Made by a program: the position numbers and the translations under genes
Source: Actinobaculum suis
Lineage (GTDB): Bacteria; Actinomycetota; Actinomycetes; Actinomycetales; Actinomycetaceae
Length of the DNA: 64,000 nucleotides
NCBI RefSeq assembly: GCF_900102025.1
Contig: NZ_FNAU01000006.1
Span: forward strand, 1-64,000
Direction of reading: 5' to 3'
The notes under the pieces: model-generated
The model's database searches: none
What the model saw: only the letters and a program-made list of their open reading frames with translations
Told to the model about the DNA's origin: nothing
In this document: piece by piece, positions 54,954 to 64,000 of the stretch
Numbering within the stretch: the first letter of the stretch is position 1
Layout: each line of letters starts with the position of its first letter

Positions 54954-56303
54954 ATGCCAATACTCTGGCTCTGTGTGGGCATTGCGCTAATGCTCGTTTT
55001 AAACATCAAATTTAAGTGGAATTCCATGCTGGCGCTCCTCCTTGCCGCGGTCATAGTGGCTTTGGCGAACGGGCTCACCCCTTCCGCCGCCCTGGATTCG
55101 ATCACTAAAGGTTTTGGTTCCACGCTCGGCTCGCTGGCAATCATTGTGGTTTTTGGGGCCATCATCGGCAAACTCATGGTCGATTCGGGAGCTTCACATG
55201 TTTTAGCGAGCACGCTGATTGATAAATTCGGCGTGCGGTTTATTCGCGTGGCGGTAGCAATTATCGGCGTCATCTTCGGAATCGCCATGTTCTACGAAGT
55301 AGCTTTCCTCATGCTTGCCCCGCTCATTATTTCCATTGCCCGGGAAGCCAAGATTTCCTGGCTTAGTCTGGCCGTCACCGGGGTAGCGGCAGCAACCGTG
55401 GCGCATTCAATTTTCCCTCCGCAGCCCGGACCGGTAGCCCTGATCGAGGCCTACCATTCCGATTACGGCACGGTTTACCTGCTGGGGATTCCTATGGTGA
55501 TCTGCATGATCGCCGTGGGTGGCTTCCTTTATCCGCGCCTGTTGCACAAATGGTCGGGTATGACGGGCCGGCCGGTACCCAATTTCATGCGCAAGGATGA
55601 AGACGTAGTCATTGATAATCCGCCCTCATTTGCGGTTTCGCTATTCGTTCCGCTATCGCCGGCGCTCATTATGATCGCTGTCACCATCTGCAATATTTTT
55701 GTAGATAAGGAAAGCACGCTTGGGCAATGGCTGAACTTCTTCGGCTCCTCCCAAGTAGCTATGGCAATTGCTTTGCTCTTGGCCTTCGTACTCTTTGGTA
55801 CCCGCCAGGGCCACGATATGAACTGGAACATGGAGCGTTTCAATTCCGGTGTTTCTAGCATTGCCGGCGTCATTATGATCATCGGCGCGGGTGGGGCATT
55901 CAAGCAAGTGGTACTCGATTCGGGGGTGGGCGATTATATTGGCGGCCTAATGACGGCCGGCTCTGTTTCGCCGTACATCATGGCGTGGTTGATAGCCGTC
56001 ATTATCCGGCTCGCCACGGGCCAAGGTGTGGTGGCGGCAATGACGGCTGCTGGTATAATTGTGGGAGCTGTCACAGATCCGGCAACGGGGATGATTATCT
56101 CCACAATCAATCCCGCTTTGCTGACTTTGGCTACTGCCTGCGGGGCAAACTTCTTGACCCACATCAATGATGCGTCCTTCTGGCTCTTTAAAGAGTATTT
56201 TGATCTCTCGATCAAGGAAACGCTCATTACGTGGGGCGGGTTGCTTGCAACCGGGTCCATCACCGGTCTCGCCTATGTCATGGTCTGCTCGATCTTCATA
56301 TAA
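54954..56303 (+). CDS. GntP-family sugar-acid permease
   Basis: A 449-residue secondary transporter of the gluconate:H+ symporter family, with about twelve hydrophobic segments. MLVLNIKFKWNSMLALLL, GFGSTLGSLAIIVVFGAIIGKLM, AHSIFPPQPGPVA and the C-terminal HINDASFWLFKEYF are family hallmarks. E. coli GntP takes up fructuronate, and the neighbouring uxuB and uxuA make D-fructuronate the best guess, with gluconate or glucuronate as alternatives. Eight G bases form its ribosome site. Confidence 0.88.
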   Translation: MPILWLCVGIALMLVLNIKFKWNSMLALLLAAVIVALANGLTPSAALDSITKGFGSTLGSLAIIVVFGAIIGKLMVDSGASHVLASTLIDKFGVRFIRVAVAIIGVIFGIAMFYEVAFLMLAPLIISIAREAKISWLSLAVTGVAAATVAHSIFPPQPGPVALIEAYHSDYGTVYLLGIPMVICMIAVGGFLYPRLLHKWSGMTGRPVPNFMRKDEDVVIDNPPSFAVSLFVPLSPALIMIAVTICNIFVDKESTLGQWLNFFGSSQVAMAIALLLAFVLFGTRQGHDMNWNMERFNSGVSSIAGVIMIIGAGGAFKQVVLDSGVGDYIGGLMTAGSVSPYIMAWLIAVIIRLATGQGVVAAMTAAGIIVGAVTDPATGMIISTINPALLTLATACGANFLTHINDASFWLFKEYFDLSIKETLITWGGLLATGSITGLAYVMVCSIFI

Positions 56304-56387
56304 GCGAAGGCTGATAGCACACCGCAAAACGCGGGGTGTAAAGCCAGGCTCCTCGGGGAGCGAACTACAATCAAAGGTGATAAATCT

Positions 56388-57992
56388 ATGAAATTAAATA
56401 TTGAGTCTCTCAGTACCGATGCTGCCGCGTATGCCGAAGCCGGCGTGCGGGTTCCTCGCTTCGACGTGGCAAAGATGCAGGCCGAAGGCAAGAAATCGCC
56501 GCGTTGGGTACACCTGGGTGCGGGCAATATCTTCCGCGTTTTCCAAAACCGCATTGCCGATGACCTCCTTGCCGATGGCGAGTTCTGGCCGATTACCGCG
56601 GTGCAGCCGCGCGGCCCGGAATCTTTGGAACGTTCCTTGCGGGCATATGACGATCTCACCTTGGCCGTCACCCTTTCCAATGCGGCCACCGAATACCGCG
56701 TAATTGCCGGTATTTGCGAATCTCTAGCTTCGGAACGCGAAGAAGATTACGAACGCTTGCGGGAAATCTTTACCCAACCGCAGGTATCGATCGTCACCAT
56801 CACGATTACCGAAAAGGGCTATGTGATTACTGATTCCCATGGCAATCTGCGGGAAGACGTACTCACTGAACTCGCAAATGAGCCGGATTCGAACCACTTG
56901 CACACCATGGTGGAACTGGCGGGCTTGCTCTACGCCCGGTACCAAAACGGGGGAGCCCCAATCACCCTTATCTCCACCGATAACTTCTCCCACAATGGCG
57001 ATGTGCTGAAGACAGCGCTGACCACTATTGTGGAAGCTTGGGCGCAGCGCGGCGCGGTTCCGGCAGAGTTCGTTGCCTGGTTGGAAGACGAAAAGAACGT
57101 CACCTACCCGATCACGGTGATCGATAAGATCACCCCGCGTCCTTCCGAAAAGGTAGCGGCACAGATCGCTGAACTCGGGTTTACAAACCTCGGGATCGAA
57201 CTTGTAGGCCGCACCCCGATGGCTGGTTTCGTGAATGCGGAACCGGCAGAATACCTGCTCATTGAGGATAAGTTCGCGGGTGCTCGCCCGCCGCTTGAGA
57301 AGTACGGCGTGATCCTTACTGATCGCGAAACCTGCGATAAGTTCGAGCGGATGAAGGTTACTACCTGCCTCAACCCGCTCCACACTGCCCTTGCCATTAC
57401 GGGATGCCTCTTGCGCTTCCCGACCATTGACTCCGAGATGCGGGACGCAGATCTTTCGCGGCTCGTCCACATCCTCGGTTACCAAGAAGCGATGCCGGTG
57501 GTCACCGATCCCGGCGTCGTTTCTCCGGAGGAATTCCTCAAGGAAGTGCTGGAAGTTCGCTTCCCGAACCAAGCCCTGCCCGATTCCCCGCAGCGTATTG
57601 CGATGGATACTTCGCAAAAACTGCCGATCCGCTTCGGCGTCACTCTCACTGAGTACCAGAAGCGGGGGCTGGATATGGAGAGCTTGGTTGCGATCCCGGT
57701 GGTCTTTGCCGCTTGGTGCCGCTACCTGCTAGGAGTCGCCGACGACGGCGAGGCCTTCGAACCTTCCTCCGACCCGCTCCTGGAAGAACTCCAGGCGCTG
57801 CTTAAGGATGTCAAGCTGGGCCAGCCCGTGGATGCCCACGCGGTACTTCAGCCCATCCTCTCTAATGCCAATATCTTTGGCCTGGATCTCTACACCACTC
57901 CACTCGCGAGCAAGGTAGAGGCCCTGTTTACTCGCATGGTCGCCGGCCCCGGCGCTGTTCGCGCAACTATTCACGAGGAGATTAGCAAGTAA
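56388..57992 (+). CDS. uxuB: D-mannonate oxidoreductase (fructuronate reductase)
   Basis: A polyol-specific long-chain dehydrogenase that reduces fructuronate to D-mannonate with NADH. The 534 residues contain [17 protein letters not shown] in the nucleotide-binding N-terminus and the family signature K-x4-N-x2-H as [10 protein letters not shown] near residue 322. Mannitol or tagaturonate dehydrogenases are close relatives, but adjacency to uxuA decides the call. Its stop overlaps the uxuA start (TAATG). Codon use is the highly biased type seen in rpsA and gap. Confidence 0.9.
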   Translation: MKLNIESLSTDAAAYAEAGVRVPRFDVAKMQAEGKKSPRWVHLGAGNIFRVFQNRIADDLLADGEFWPITAVQPRGPESLERSLRAYDDLTLAVTLSNAATEYRVIAGICESLASEREEDYERLREIFTQPQVSIVTITITEKGYVITDSHGNLREDVLTELANEPDSNHLHTMVELAGLLYARYQNGGAPITLISTDNFSHNGDVLKTALTTIVEAWAQRGAVPAEFVAWLEDEKNVTYPITVIDKITPRPSEKVAAQIAELGFTNLGIELVGRTPMAGFVNAEPAEYLLIEDKFAGARPPLEKYGVILTDRETCDKFERMKVTTCLNPLHTALAITGCLLRFPTIDSEMRDADLSRLVHILGYQEAMPVVTDPGVVSPEEFLKEVLEVRFPNQALPDSPQRIAMDTSQKLPIRFGVTLTEYQKRGLDMESLVAIPVVFAAWCRYLLGVADDGEAFEPSSDPLLEELQALLKDVKLGQPVDAHAVLQPILSNANIFGLDLYTTPLASKVEALFTRMVAGPGAVRATIHEEISK

Positions 57993-59107
57993 TGAAAATG
58001 ACGTTCCGTTGGTACGGTGAAGGAAACGACCCGATTCCGCTCCAGTACATCAAGCAGATCCCCGGTGTTTCCGGCATTATGGGAACTCTCGCCTACAAAG
58101 AAGCAGGTGAGAACTGGGAAAAGGACGAAATCAAGAAGCTGGTAGACGGCGTCCATGCCGCGGGCCTGGAATGCGAAGTTATCGAATCCGTCAACGTTCA
58201 CGAAGATATTAAGCTCGGGCTTCCCAGCCGCGATGAATATATCGAGAACTATAAGACGACGATCGAAAATCTGGCCGAATTTGGCGTAAAGGTTATCGTC
58301 TACAACTTCATGCCCGTTTTCGACTGGCTGCGTACCGATCTGGCCCACGTGGATCCGGAAGATGGCTCCAATTCGCTCTTCTATGATGAAGACGAAATCC
58401 AGGGCATGACTCCGCATGACATTGTGGCCAAGACGGCGGAAGGCTCCGGCGGGCTCACCTTGCCGGGTTGGGAACCCGAACGTCTTTCCCACCTCGATGA
58501 GGTTATGGAAAAGTACCAGGGCATGACGGGGGAGAAGCTTCTAGAAAACTGGAAGTACTTCCTGGATGCCATTATTCCGACCTGTGAAAAGGTCGGTATC
58601 CGCATGGCTTGCCATCCTGACGATCCGGCATGGGATCTGTTTGGGATTCCGCGGGTGTACAAGAGCCTGGAAGATATTGATCGGATTCTCGATCTCAACG
58701 ATTCGCCGGCGCACGGCCTGTGCGTTTGCATTGGCTCGCTGGGTTCGAATGTAAATAACGATGTGGCTGCGATCCTGCGTCATGTGGGTAAGCGTGGCCG
58801 GCTCGTCGCTTCGCACTTGCGTAATGTGAAGCACTTCTCGGAGCGTACCTTCAAGGAAGCTCCGCACCTTTCGCGTACCGGTGACCTTCCGATGGAAGAA
58901 GCCGTGGAAGCGATTTACGACGTCGAGAAGGCTGCGGCCGACGCTGGGCAACCCTATGAGGTGTACGTGCGGCCCGACCACGGCCGCATGATCTGGGGCG
59001 AAGAAGGCCGTCCGGGCTACCCGCTCTACGATCGTGCGCTCGGCACCCAGTACCTACTCGGGCTCTGGGACGCCACCAAGAAGCAAAAGGAGAAGGCGAG
59101 CAACTAA
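57992..59107 (+). CDS. uxuA: Mannonate dehydratase
   Basis: Dehydrates D-mannonate to 2-keto-3-deoxygluconate. The 371-residue TIM barrel carries [44 protein letters not shown] (metal-binding His) and [12 protein letters not shown], all UxuA hallmarks. It is translationally coupled to uxuB and followed two bases later by eda. Confidence 0.95.
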   Translation: MKMTFRWYGEGNDPIPLQYIKQIPGVSGIMGTLAYKEAGENWEKDEIKKLVDGVHAAGLECEVIESVNVHEDIKLGLPSRDEYIENYKTTIENLAEFGVKVIVYNFMPVFDWLRTDLAHVDPEDGSNSLFYDEDEIQGMTPHDIVAKTAEGSGGLTLPGWEPERLSHLDEVMEKYQGMTGEKLLENWKYFLDAIIPTCEKVGIRMACHPDDPAWDLFGIPRVYKSLEDIDRILDLNDSPAHGLCVCIGSLGSNVNNDVAAILRHVGKRGRLVASHLRNVKHFSERTFKEAPHLSRTGDLPMEEAVEAIYDVEKAAADAGQPYEVYVRPDHGRMIWGEEGRPGYPLYDRALGTQYLLGLWDATKKQKEKASN

Positions 59108-59109
59108 TT

Positions 59110-59760
59110 ATGGCGAAAAAACAACTTCCTGACGTACTACCGTTCTTGGAGGCCAATCCGGTTATCCCCGTCGTCGTCATCGATAATGCGGACGACGCCG
59201 TCGCCACCGGTGAGGCACTAGTTGCTGGCGGTATTCACTGCGCCGAGGTCACTTTCCGGACCGAAGCTGGCCGCGAAGCCGTCCAGAAAATGTCTGAAGT
59301 TGCGGGCATGACGGTGGGAGCCGGCACGGTTCTCAACCGGGAATGGGCCGAGGAAGCGGCCGATCTGGGGGCGAAGTTCTTCGTTAGCCCAGGTTGGAGC
59401 GAAGCCGTGGCCGAGGTTGCCATCGAACGCAATATTCCCTATCTTCCGGGCTTGCAGACAGCCACGGAAATCATGGCGGCTCTGGAATACGGCACGCGTG
59501 CCGTCAAGTTCTTCCCCGGTGGGGAAGCTGGTGGCCTGAAGATGGTTCGGGCCTTGCGCGGACCGTTCCCTGAGCTTCTCTTCGTCCCTTCGGGCGGAGT
59601 GAATGCCAACAACATCACCGAGTGGATTTCGGATCCGGCCATCGCGTCCGTTTCCGGATCCTGGACGGTCAAGCGCGCCCTCATCAACGAACACAAATTT
59701 GAGGAGATCACGCGCCTTTCTAAAGAAGCAATTGATAAAGTCAAGGAGACTGCGCAGTGA
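59110..59760 (+). CDS. eda: KDPG aldolase
   Basis: Cleaves 2-keto-3-deoxy-6-phosphogluconate to pyruvate and glyceraldehyde-3-phosphate. The 216-residue barrel has CAEVTFRTEAG (catalytic Glu), VGAGTVLNREWAE and the Schiff-base lysine in AVKFFPGGEAGG. The order here is aldolase before kinase. Its stop overlaps the kdgK start (GTGA). An Entner-Doudoroff role would also need edd, which is not seen. Confidence 0.94.
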   Translation: MAKKQLPDVLPFLEANPVIPVVVIDNADDAVATGEALVAGGIHCAEVTFRTEAGREAVQKMSEVAGMTVGAGTVLNREWAEEAADLGAKFFVSPGWSEAVAEVAIERNIPYLPGLQTATEIMAALEYGTRAVKFFPGGEAGGLKMVRALRGPFPELLFVPSGGVNANNITEWISDPAIASVSGSWTVKRALINEHKFEEITRLSKEAIDKVKETAQ

Positions 59761-60863
59761 GCGAAGAACTTAAGGTTAAATCCGCTGAGGAGACGACTTA
59801 TGACGTCGTCTCGCTTGGCGAGGTGATGCTGCGGCTAGATCCGGGCGATTACCGGATTCGTACGGCTCGCACTTTTGCGGCCTCCGAAGGTGGCGGCGAG
59901 TACAACGTGGCTCGCGGCTTCCGCCGGGCATTCCGCAAACGGGGTGCGATCCTCACGGCACTGGTCCGCAACGAAGTGGGCCTGCTGCTCGAAGATCTCA
60001 TCCTGCAAGGTGGTCTGGATACCCAATTCATCCACTGGGTGGAAGACGATGGTATCGGCCAGGCCGCCCGTAATGGCCTGAACTTCACGGAACGTGGCTT
60101 CGGGGTCCGCGGGGCAGTGGGTTGCTCCGATCGCGGCCACACCGCGATTTCCCAGGCCAAGCCAGAAGATTTCGATCTGGATTACCTTTTCGGAGAACTG
60201 GGTGTACGGTGGCTACACACCGGCGGTATTTACACCGCTCTTTCGGAACAGACCGCCCAGACGGCCCGCGCTGTAATGGCCAAGGCGAAGGAATACGGAA
60301 CGGTGATCTCTTATGATCTGAACTTCCGTTCTTCCCTGTGGAAGGACCACGGTGGCAAGGCCCGTGCCCAAGAGGTAAACCGGGATCTGGCCCAGTACGT
60401 AGACGTCATGATCGGCAACGAGGAAGACTTCACGGCTTCCCTCGGCCTGGAGATCGAAGGCGCCAACGAAAACCTGGATAACCTGCAGGTGGAATCCTTC
60501 CGCAAGATGATCGAGAAGGCCACGCAAACCTTCCCGAACTTCAAGGCAATTGGGACCACCATGCGTCAGGTACGTACCGCCTCCATCAATGATTGGGGAG
60601 CGGTGGCCTGGATGCAGGGCCAAGGCTTCGTGCAGGCACGCCAGCGCGACGGCCTGGAAATCTTTGACCGGGTAGGCGGCGGTGATTCCTTCGCTTCCGG
60701 CCTTATCTACGGGATCATGGAAACCGGCGATATCGAAAAGGCAGTAAACCTGGGCGCGGCCCACGGTGCGCTGGCTATGACCACGCCGGGTGACACCACG
60801 ATGGCCTCCCTCGAGGAAATCGAAAACCTGGCAGCCGGTGGCTCGGCGCGCGTGAAGCGCTAG
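59757..60863 (+). CDS. kdgK: 2-keto-3-deoxygluconate kinase
   Basis: A PfkB-family kinase that phosphorylates 2-keto-3-deoxygluconate to KDPG. The second PfkB signature DRVGGGDSFASGLIYG, with its catalytic Asp, lies near residue 302; IGNEEDF is the anion-hole region, and GGGEYNVARGFRRA the substrate loop. The 368 residues include an insertion of about 30 around residue 230. The GTG overlaps eda. It ends the operon in a strong stem-loop. Confidence 0.9.
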   Translation: MSEELKVKSAEETTYDVVSLGEVMLRLDPGDYRIRTARTFAASEGGGEYNVARGFRRAFRKRGAILTALVRNEVGLLLEDLILQGGLDTQFIHWVEDDGIGQAARNGLNFTERGFGVRGAVGCSDRGHTAISQAKPEDFDLDYLFGELGVRWLHTGGIYTALSEQTAQTARAVMAKAKEYGTVISYDLNFRSSLWKDHGGKARAQEVNRDLAQYVDVMIGNEEDFTASLGLEIEGANENLDNLQVESFRKMIEKATQTFPNFKAIGTTMRQVRTASINDWGAVAWMQGQGFVQARQRDGLEIFDRVGGGDSFASGLIYGIMETGDIEKAVNLGAAHGALAMTTPGDTTMASLEEIENLAAGGSARVKR

Positions 60864-60885
60864 ACTGTAGCTACCATATTTCCCA

Positions 60886-60936
60886 GCGGTGGGGTGTGAG
60901 GGCTACCTGCCCTCACACCCCACCGCCTATACTTTT
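60886..60936 (+). terminator. Terminator after kdgK
   Basis: A perfect 17-bp stem (60886-60902 with 60910-60926) around loop ctacctg is followed eight bases later by a short T run. It closes the sugar-acid operon. Confidence 0.85.
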
Positions 60937-60979
60937 GCCATGTTCACGGAACTTCGTAAGTAGACATAAAGGAGTGGCG

Positions 60980-61291
60980 ATGACTTTTGTGAATATCTGT
61001 GCCCTGTCTTATCCGCAAGGTGCCGAGAAGATGATCGAGGAACGTTTCGCTCACCGGGCCGAAATGGTAGACACTATGGAAGGCTTCCGGGCGTTCAAGT
61101 TGTTGCGCCCGGTAGAAGGCGAAAACCGCTATTACGTGGTAACCGAATGGGAGAGCGAAGAGGCCTTCAATAAATACATGGAATGGCGCGATACTCGCCC
61201 AGATCCAGCAAAACAGCCGCAGAATACCGGCATGGAAATAACGCTCATGAATTTCGAGACCGTCGAAGATACGGAAGTGGCCGGCAAGTAA
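60980..61291 (+). CDS. ABM-domain protein resembling MhuD but without its heme ligand
   Basis: A 103-residue protein of the antibiotic-biosynthesis-monooxygenase fold. ERFAHRAEMVDTMEGFRAF and KLLRPVEGENRYYVVTEWES match the MhuD/IsdG heme-degrading group closely. However, the tryptophan of MhuD becomes Tyr (EAFNKY), and no histidine occurs in the following region where the proximal heme ligand should lie. Heme degradation is therefore doubtful; quinol or another small-molecule monooxygenase activity is possible. The ATG at 60980 is preceded by aaaggag. Confidence 0.8.
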   Translation: MTFVNICALSYPQGAEKMIEERFAHRAEMVDTMEGFRAFKLLRPVEGENRYYVVTEWESEEAFNKYMEWRDTRPDPAKQPQNTGMEITLMNFETVEDTEVAGK

Positions 61292-61310
61292 CCCTGCCGG
61301 CGCGCGCTTT

Positions 61311-61378
61311 TGTTAGCTGCGTGGTTTTGTTTGCCGTACGGTTTCGTTAGCCGCGTGGTTTAGCCAGCCGTGTGGTTT
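61311..61378. repeat. Short degenerate array after the ABM gene
   Basis: Words gttagctgcgtggttttg, gccgtacggtttc, gttagccgcgtggttt and agccgtgtggtttta follow one another with a period of about 15-18 bp. Confidence 0.6.
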
Positions 61379-61393
61379 TATCGGCAGAATAAA

Positions 61394-61508
61394 ACCGCCT
61401 GCTTTACCAAATCTTTTCTCCCACTTTGTACCGCCGCCCCGAATTTTCTCACCACTGAGAATTAATTCGGAGCGGGTACCAAGTGAGCTGATCTGCAAAG
61501 CAGGCGGT
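61394..61508. repeat. 115-bp near-palindromic element
   Basis: Terminal 12-bp inverted repeats ACCGCCTGCTTT (61394-61405) and AAAGCAGGCGGT (61497-61508) enclose an inner pair of about 30-bp arms (61422-61451 and 61456-61485) that pair with few mismatches around loop ccac. The element sits between convergent genes. It may be a bidirectional terminator or a small MITE-like insertion; no target-site duplication is obvious. Confidence 0.7.
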
Positions 61509-61629
61509 GCTGACTATATTTCTAGTTAGCGTTGTATTTATTTTTGCAAGGGATAGTCACACCGGGACCGGATCCTCGAAATCACGCAACTTTGCGTGCG
61601 CGCAATACCTCGGAGTACGGTGTTGTTAT

Positions 61630-62256
61630 TTATGCGTGCTCGTCAGCCCATTCCATAATGAGAGTGAGGAATCCGGGAGTTCCTTCCGGAGACTGCTGGG
61701 CAAGCTTCTCTACGTACGCCGCCGTGAGCGGAGTATCGCGTTCGAAGCGCGCCTGCGCATCCTCATCTACACTATCGGGAGCATTTGCCTGCAAGGCGTG
61801 GTACTGAGCGGTTTGGCCGGCAACCAGAGTGACCACGAAAGAGGCAACATCCTGGTCAAAACCATCATCCATCAAATTAGCGATGGCCGGTTCAATCGCA
61901 TTGCAAGACCAAACCACGAGGCGGGGATCACCCACTAGCTCGTCTGCCAAGCCTTCATATTCGTCGAAGAGCTTGGTGTATTCTTTACTCAGTTCAATCA
62001 GTGTGGTCTTGTAATCCAAACCGCTTTCTACCGGCTGTAGTTGCCGAAGTGCGTGCTGAATTGCCACTTCTACGACTTCCTGACGGCCGGAGAAAATACG
62101 GTAAACGGCAGGTGCTGCCACGCCGATCTTCCCTGCAATGTCATTCATCGTGAACTCATGTACGCCAATCTCAAGAGCAGCCTTGACGACGTCGTCCGCA
62201 TTAAAACGCTGCTTGCGGCCTACCTTTTTAGGTCTTGAATCTTTCACGCGTTCCAT
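61630..62256 (-). CDS. TetR-family transcriptional regulator
   Basis: A 208-residue regulator with an N-terminal helix-turn-helix (ADDVVKAALEIGVHEFTMNDIAGKI, VAAPAVYRIFSG) and a helical ligand domain of unknown specificity. The ATG at 62256 is used; a longer reading to 62334 would cover a palindrome that looks like the operator. The tail of the gene runs toward the near-palindrome. This region is AT-richer than the rest of the window, a possible sign of acquisition. The target genes are not evident: the ABM gene is convergent and ppc lies upstream on the same strand. Confidence 0.85.
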   Translation of the reverse strand: MERVKDSRPKKVGRKQRFNADDVVKAALEIGVHEFTMNDIAGKIGVAAPAVYRIFSGRQEVVEVAIQHALRQLQPVESGLDYKTTLIELSKEYTKLFDEYEGLADELVGDPRLVVWSCNAIEPAIANLMDDGFDQDVASFVVTLVAGQTAQYHALQANAPDSVDEDAQARFERDTPLTAAYVEKLAQQSPEGTPGFLTLIMEWADEHA

Positions 62257-62294
62257 CCTAGCTATTTTTTCGGTTTTATAAGGTCTAACCTGCG

Positions 62295-62311
62295 CTATTT
62301 GAGAAAAATAG
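62295..62311. promoter_or_regulatory. Candidate TetR autoregulatory operator
   Basis: CTATTT-gagaa-AAATAG is a perfect six-base dyad 39 bases upstream of the tetR start. A further CTATTTTT at 62262-62269 repeats the half-site. Palindromes of this kind next to a TetR gene usually serve autoregulation. Confidence 0.55.
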
Positions 62312-62445
62312 ACAATCTCTCTCAGCATCTTCACAGGAAAACGATCTCGCGTCTCTATTCCCTTCTTTCTGCAGATTTTAGCCGAAATCGTTTATGGAAG
62401 ATAGTTTTATTCAACCAGGAAAATAGATATCTTGATAGCGTAAAT

Positions 62446-62493
62446 ACCCCCGCAACGCTCGAAAAACTCTCCGTTTTGAAGCGTTGCGGGGGT
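62446..62493 (-). terminator. Terminator-like hairpin after ppc
   Basis: ACCCCCGCAACGCT (62446-62459) pairs perfectly with its complement at 62480-62493, and the loop has an inner AAAAC/GTTTT stem. It lies 32 bases past the ppc stop on the minus strand; there is no strong T-run. Confidence 0.75.
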
Positions 62494-62524
62494 GGCTACC
62501 GTATTCGCGGTAAGTGAAGGAGCT

Positions 62525-64000
62525 CTAGCCGGTATTGCGCATGCCAGCGGCAATACCGTTAATCGTGGTTAGGAGCGCCCGCGTATGGTACTGAACTTCT
62601 TCCGAATCCGGGTTTTCGTTGGCACGTACTCGCTTGAGCATTGCCACCTGCATGAAGTGGATCGGGTTGAGGTACCGATTTCGTACATCCAGGGTGCGCC
62701 GCAGCACGGGCTGGTTGCTCAGAAGCTTATTTTCGGATACGAGCCACTCGATTTGTTCCACGGTTAGCTCGTATTCCGCCCGAATCTTATCGAAGATATG
62801 GTGCAGTTTCGGATCGACCAAGGATTCTACGTAGTAACTCGTAATATCCAAATCGGTTTTCTTCAGCGTCATTTCGATATTCGAAATGGTGGCCGCGAAG
62901 AACACCCATTCGTCCTGCATTTTTCGCAGGGCGTCTCCATATCCGGCTTCTCGTGCGGCCTTGATACCAGATCCGGCCCCGTACCACCCGGGCACAATCT
63001 GCCGGGATTGCGTCCATCCGAATACCCAGGGGATAGCCCGCAGGCCATCCAGCCCTTTCTCCGACGTCGTCCGTTTGGAAGGTCGCGAACCGATCTTCAT
63101 ATCCCCGAGCTGTTCCACCGGGGTGGATTGCACGAAGTATTCCGGCAGGTCCGGATCTTGTGCCAGCTCCTGGTAGGCCTTGTATGCTTCATCGCTCACG
63201 TATTGCATGATTTCCGTATTGGAATCTTGCCGGGAGCGGGAGAGCCGGGCCGTCTTGTGAATGGTCGAACCTTCCATAACGGCGGCCACGGAAAGCGAAA
63301 GGTTTTCCAGTGCCAACTCGGGAAGCGTGTACTTATCCGAAATCACTTCACCTTGTTCGGTGAACTTGATCGTCCCGTCCAGTACACCCGCCGGTTCACC
63401 CAAGATGGATTCATATGTAGGCCCGCCACCGCGGCCCACGGAGCCACCGCGACCGTGGAAGAGGCGCAACTGGATTCCGTAACGCGCGGCAACATCACGC
63501 AGTTCGCGCTGCGCCCGGTGAATCTCCCATTGGGAGGTCACCACGCCGGCGTCCTTATTAGAATCCGAGTAGCCGAGCATGATTTCCTGCACGTCTCCGC
63601 GCATCCGCACAATCTCCCGATATTGCGGATTTTCTAGCAGTTCGGTGAGGATTTCTCCCGCGGCCTGCAGTTCCGGAATTTCTTCGAGGAGCGGCACGAA
63701 ACCAATATCGGCATGCTTGCGGTCACCTTCCAAGCTCACCAGCCCAGCTTCCCGGGCAAGCAGGGCGACGGCGAGGATATCGTCTGCGCCGTGCGTCATG
63801 GAAACGATGTAGCTTTCGATGCAGTCCTTACCGTAGATTTCCTGGGATTCCTTAATCACCTGGAAAACTTCGAAAGTCTTGCGTGCTTCGGCTGAAATCG
63901 GGCTGTCTTCGCGGCCGATAGTGGAAGGTACGAGCGGGCGGCAGGTTGCCAATTCGTTTGCCAGGAATTCTGTACGTTCCTTGCGGGTTAGCTTCCCGTA
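62525..64000 (-). CDS. ppc: Phosphoenolpyruvate carboxylase, C-terminal part
   Basis: Carboxylates phosphoenolpyruvate to oxaloacetate, replenishing the TCA cycle. The visible 491 residues are the C-terminal half; the reading frame is open to the window end, so the gene continues beyond it (the family is about 900 residues). [20 protein letters not shown] and [20 protein letters not shown] are the active-site motifs, followed by [16 protein letters not shown] and the conserved C-terminal GMRNTG. Confidence 0.96.
   Translation of the reverse strand, partial: YGKLTRKERTEFLANELATCRPLVPSTIGREDSPISAEARKTFEVFQVIKESQEIYGKDCIESYIVSMTHGADDILAVALLAREAGLVSLEGDRKHADIGFVPLLEEIPELQAAGEILTELLENPQYREIVRMRGDVQEIMLGYSDSNKDAGVVTSQWEIHRAQRELRDVAARYGIQLRLFHGRGGSVGRGGGPTYESILGEPAGVLDGTIKFTEQGEVISDKYTLPELALENLSLSVAAVMEGSTIHKTARLSRSRQDSNTEIMQYVSDEAYKAYQELAQDPDLPEYFVQSTPVEQLGDMKIGSRPSKRTTSEKGLDGLRAIPWVFGWTQSRQIVPGWYGAGSGIKAAREAGYGDALRKMQDEWVFFAATISNIEMTLKKTDLDITSYYVESLVDPKLHHIFDKIRAEYELTVEQIEWLVSENKLLSNQPVLRRTLDVRNRYLNPIHFMQVAMLKRVRANENPDSEEVQYHTRALLTTINGIAAGMRNTG

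Noticed and set aside
53621-60863. Sugar-acid island as a recent mobile insertion
   Set aside because: No integrase, IS ends or attachment repeats are visible, and codon use matches highly expressed host genes.
60980-61291. Calling the ABM protein a heme oxygenase
   Set aside because: The histidine ligand and the conserved tryptophan are missing.

Overview
The window looks like chromosomal core DNA of a mid-to-high-GC actinobacterium. The diagnostic genes are mshC (mycothiol), the Pup ligase system (arc, dop, pup, pafA), an ANTAR regulator of the PdtaR type, whiA and opcA. Gene order follows the mycobacterial chromosome in several blocks: uppP-mshC-recB-like-trmI-arc-dop-pup-pafA; pyk-pdtaR-polA-rpsA-coaE-uvrB-uvrA; uvrC-rapZ-yvcK-whiA-gap-pgk-tpiA-secG-opcA-zwf-tkt; xerD-parA-scpA-scpB-rluB-tyrA-cmk-der. 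A member of Actinomycetaceae or a near relative is plausible, but the sequence alone does not fix the genus. I see no insertion sequence, prophage, CRISPR array or rRNA; there is one tRNA (Leu, CAA).

Layout. 0.2-2 kb: an aldo/keto reductase homologue lacking catalytic residues, divergent from uppP. 2.2-11.7 kb: mshC, a RecB-family nuclease, trmI, then arc-dop-pup-pafA and an FKBP-like lipoprotein. The 20S proteasome genes prcB and prcA, which lie between pup and pafA in mycobacteria, are absent; pup and pafA overlap, and ARC lacks the C-terminal proteasome-docking tail. 11.8-30.8 kb: a uridine-kinase-like P-loop protein, lgt, pyk, tRNA-Leu, pdtaR, polA, rpsA, coaE, a sugar-phosphate epimerase, uvrB, a TerC-family gene behind a candidate Mn riboswitch, a YfeH-like transporter and uvrA. 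LexA-type boxes precede both uvrB and uvrA. 30.9-45.7 kb: uvrC-rapZ-yvcK-whiA, the triose-phosphate glycolytic genes with secG, and an opposing tkt-zwf-opcA group without tal or pgl. 45.9-53.5 kb: xerD to der, with mostly overlapping or closely spaced genes. 53.6-60.9 kb: an accessory sugar-acid island with an IclR regulator, a GntP permease, UxuB, UxuA, Eda and KdgK, enough to take D-fructuronate to pyruvate and glyceraldehyde-3-phosphate. 61-64 kb: an ABM-domain protein, a large near-palindrome, a TetR regulator in AT-richer DNA, and the C-terminal half of PEP carboxylase running off the window end.

The most unusual signal is not a gene. Many intergenic gaps hold short direct repeats with a period of about 15-25 bp, and each gap has its own unit sequence. 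Several arrays start at or overlap the stop codon of a neighbouring gene. Comparable in-frame expansions lie inside or at the ends of lgt, xerD, opcA, mshC, uvrC and the uridine-kinase-like gene. The genome appears to generate short tandem duplications pervasively.
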